DNA of 9,048 bases, taken from Roseibacillus sp. (GTDB lineage Bacteria > Verrucomicrobiota > Verrucomicrobiae > Verrucomicrobiales > Akkermansiaceae). The notes under the pieces were generated by a model. The model had not been told where the DNA came from and ran no database searches. It saw only the letters and a list, made by a program, of their open reading frames with translations. Position numbers and translations under genes: made by a program. Shown here in pieces: positions 7,797 through 9,048 of the stretch (positions within the stretch are counted from its first letter, which is position 1; each line of letters begins with the position of its first letter). The stretch lies in NCBI GenBank assembly GCA_002723015.1, contig PBNG01000075.1, positions 8,900 to 17,947 on the forward strand, read 5' to 3'.

Positions 7797-7846
7797 AGCG
7801 ACCTGCCATCCCTTCTGAGCTACCTTCCCCATTACCAGCAGAAGGA

Positions 7847-9048
7847 ATGCCTTCCTCTCATCCATTCCAGGCCAGCTTGAGCAGCAGCGCCCTCCTGCGC
7901 GTTGTCACCCTCTGCTCGCTCTATGTCTCGCAGGGACTCCCACAGGGTTTCATCCACTACGCCCTCAAAAACCATCTTGCGGATCAAGGCGTCACCACCT
8001 CCGAAATTGGAGGGGTTATCGCCATGATCAGCCTTCCGTGGACCGTGAAATTTCTCTGGGGACCGATCGTAGACCGCTTCGGGATTGCCTCCATGGGCAA
8101 GCGCCGCCCCTGGATCATCCTGTCGCAGGCCCTGACCGTGGTAGTACTCCTGATCCTTGCAACCGTGCCGGGACTGGACTCCAATCTGCACTTTCTTGGT
8201 CTGGGAATTCTCAGCGTGAATATCTGGACCTCCCTGCAGGACGTCTGCACAGACAGCCTCGCTGTCGACCTCGTCCCGGAGAAGCAGCGCGGCATCCTGA
8301 ATGGCTTCATGTATGGCTGCTCCTACCTCGGGAGTTTTCTGGGCGGCACTCTCATCGGCCACTTCCTGTTCATGGAGGGAGGAAGTATCCAACTCGCCCT
8401 TGTCGTCCTGAGCGGCTGCGTCTTTGCCATCATGCTCCTCCCGTTGTTTATCCGTGAGCGCCCGGGGGAGAAAATTCTCCCTTGGACTGCGGGTTCCTCA
8501 CAACTAAGGGAAGACGAGGAACATGCCCGCTCGGCAGCAATTCTCTTTCATCAGATCAAGCAGGCCTTCAGCCGTCGGATTGCACTGACCGCCGCCCTGC
8601 TTGCCGTGGGGGCCCATGTCGGTAATTCCGCCCTGAATATTATCGCGTCCAAACACTTCATTACCGAGGTCGGGTGGGACAAGAAAGCGTATACTTACCT
8701 TGAGAGCTTTGGAACCTGGTTCTCCCTTGGAGGAGCCTTTATAGGTGGTTTCGTTGCCAGCAAACTTGGAGCCAAGCGCTCTGTTGTGCTAGCCGGCAGC
8801 CTGATTGCCCTCGTCTGGATCTACTTCAGCCAGATGGAGTCATTCTGGAGCGAAGAGTGGCTCATTAGGTCGAACATGTGGGTGCTTGCGACCCTTCTGG
8901 GACTCTTCAGCGTTTCCCTCTTCACCCTTTTCATGAACGTGTCGGAACGCCGGGTGGCTGCCTCTCAGTTTACCGCCTACATGGCCCTACTGAACCTCTC
9001 CATCTTTCTCGGAAACAAGGTCGCGGGCCCCTTGGAGGCCTCCCTTAC
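7847..9048 (+). CDS. MFS transporter, AmpG/PAT-like, C-terminus outside the window
   Basis: Four hundred residues of an inner-membrane carrier, cut by the right edge. About 11 hydrophobic helices can be followed, so only the last of the usual 12 seems to be missing. The first helix has LYVSQGLPQGFIHY (25-38). Helix 2 and the next loop read SLPWTVKFLWGPIVDRFG, then GKRRPW at 84-89, the major-facilitator motif A region. Helix 4 has the SLQDVCTDSLAVD signature (129-141), close to the QD-x-x-x-D pattern of AmpG and acetyl-CoA transporters. A polar loop (about 210-240) separates the two halves. AmpG imports muropeptides in enterobacteria, but many PVC relatives lie near sugar genes, so the substrate is open. 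The start ATG 7847 is the first in frame after TGA 7778-7780; AGAAGGA abuts it. It follows the glycosidase remnant by 50 bases. Confidence 0.88.
   Translation, partial: MPSSHPFQASLSSSALLRVVTLCSLYVSQGLPQGFIHYALKNHLADQGVTTSEIGGVIAMISLPWTVKFLWGPIVDRFGIASMGKRRPWIILSQALTVVVLLILATVPGLDSNLHFLGLGILSVNIWTSLQDVCTDSLAVDLVPEKQRGILNGFMYGCSYLGSFLGGTLIGHFLFMEGGSIQLALVVLSGCVFAIMLLPLFIRERPGEKILPWTAGSSQLREDEEHARSAAILFHQIKQAFSRRIALTAALLAVGAHVGNSALNIIASKHFITEVGWDKKAYTYLESFGTWFSLGGAFIGGFVASKLGAKRSVVLAGSLIALVWIYFSQMESFWSEEWLIRSNMWVLATLLGLFSVSLFTLFMNVSERRVAASQFTAYMALLNLSIFLGNKVAGPLEASL

Noticed and set aside
7832..8392. Minus strand open frame of 186 codons
   Set aside because: It is antisense to the transporter, whose membrane helices and MFS motifs are clear.
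1..9048. CRISPR arrays, tRNA or rRNA genes, insertion sequences and phage defence genes
   Set aside because: No regularly spaced repeats, cloverleaf-like segments, rRNA sequence, transposase motifs or known defence domains were seen on either strand.

Overview
The window looks like a piece of chromosome from a PVC-superphylum bacterium (Verrucomicrobiota or Planctomycetota, inferred from gene families). The main marker is a gene encoding the 'planctomycete cytochrome c' domain with DUF1549 and DUF1553, next to a DUF1501 gene. Both families are greatly expanded in that group. The DNA is fairly GC-rich, intergenic gaps are short, and clear Shine-Dalgarno sites are scarce.

Layout. Positions 1-201 (+) hold the last 66 codons of an unidentified gene that converges on the main operon. 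Positions 238-7307 (-) form a tight three-gene operon, transcribed from right to left. First comes an exported PSCyt1/DUF1549/DUF1553 cytochrome (5040-7307). Next is a DUF1501 protein with a twin-arginine signal (3580-5043), overlapping the first gene by an ATGA. Last, after 9 bases, is a 1110-residue exported protein (238-3570) that joins an SGNH-hydrolase-like domain, a dehydrogenase-like beta-propeller, HEAT-like helices, a beta-sandwich and a C-terminal azurin-like copper domain.

Between the operon and the divergent right-hand genes is a gap of about 130 bases. It contains a plausible promoter and an imperfect inverted repeat. To the right on the + strand is a wrecked glycoside hydrolase gene (7435-7796): only its N-terminal and C-terminal ends remain, in different frames, and the catalytic middle is missing. 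After it comes an AmpG/PAT-like MFS transporter (from 7847) that runs off the window.

How the genes may work together (inference). The three operon products all carry export signals and two carry redox centres: two CxxCH haem motifs in the first protein and a His-Cys-His-Met copper site in the third. They could form an extracytoplasmic unit in which the propeller and/or DUF1501 protein acts on a polysaccharide-derived substrate and electrons pass through copper and haem. The reaction is not known from the sequence. The broken glycosidase and the transporter beside it fit a sugar-utilisation neighbourhood that is decaying, or a local assembly deletion.
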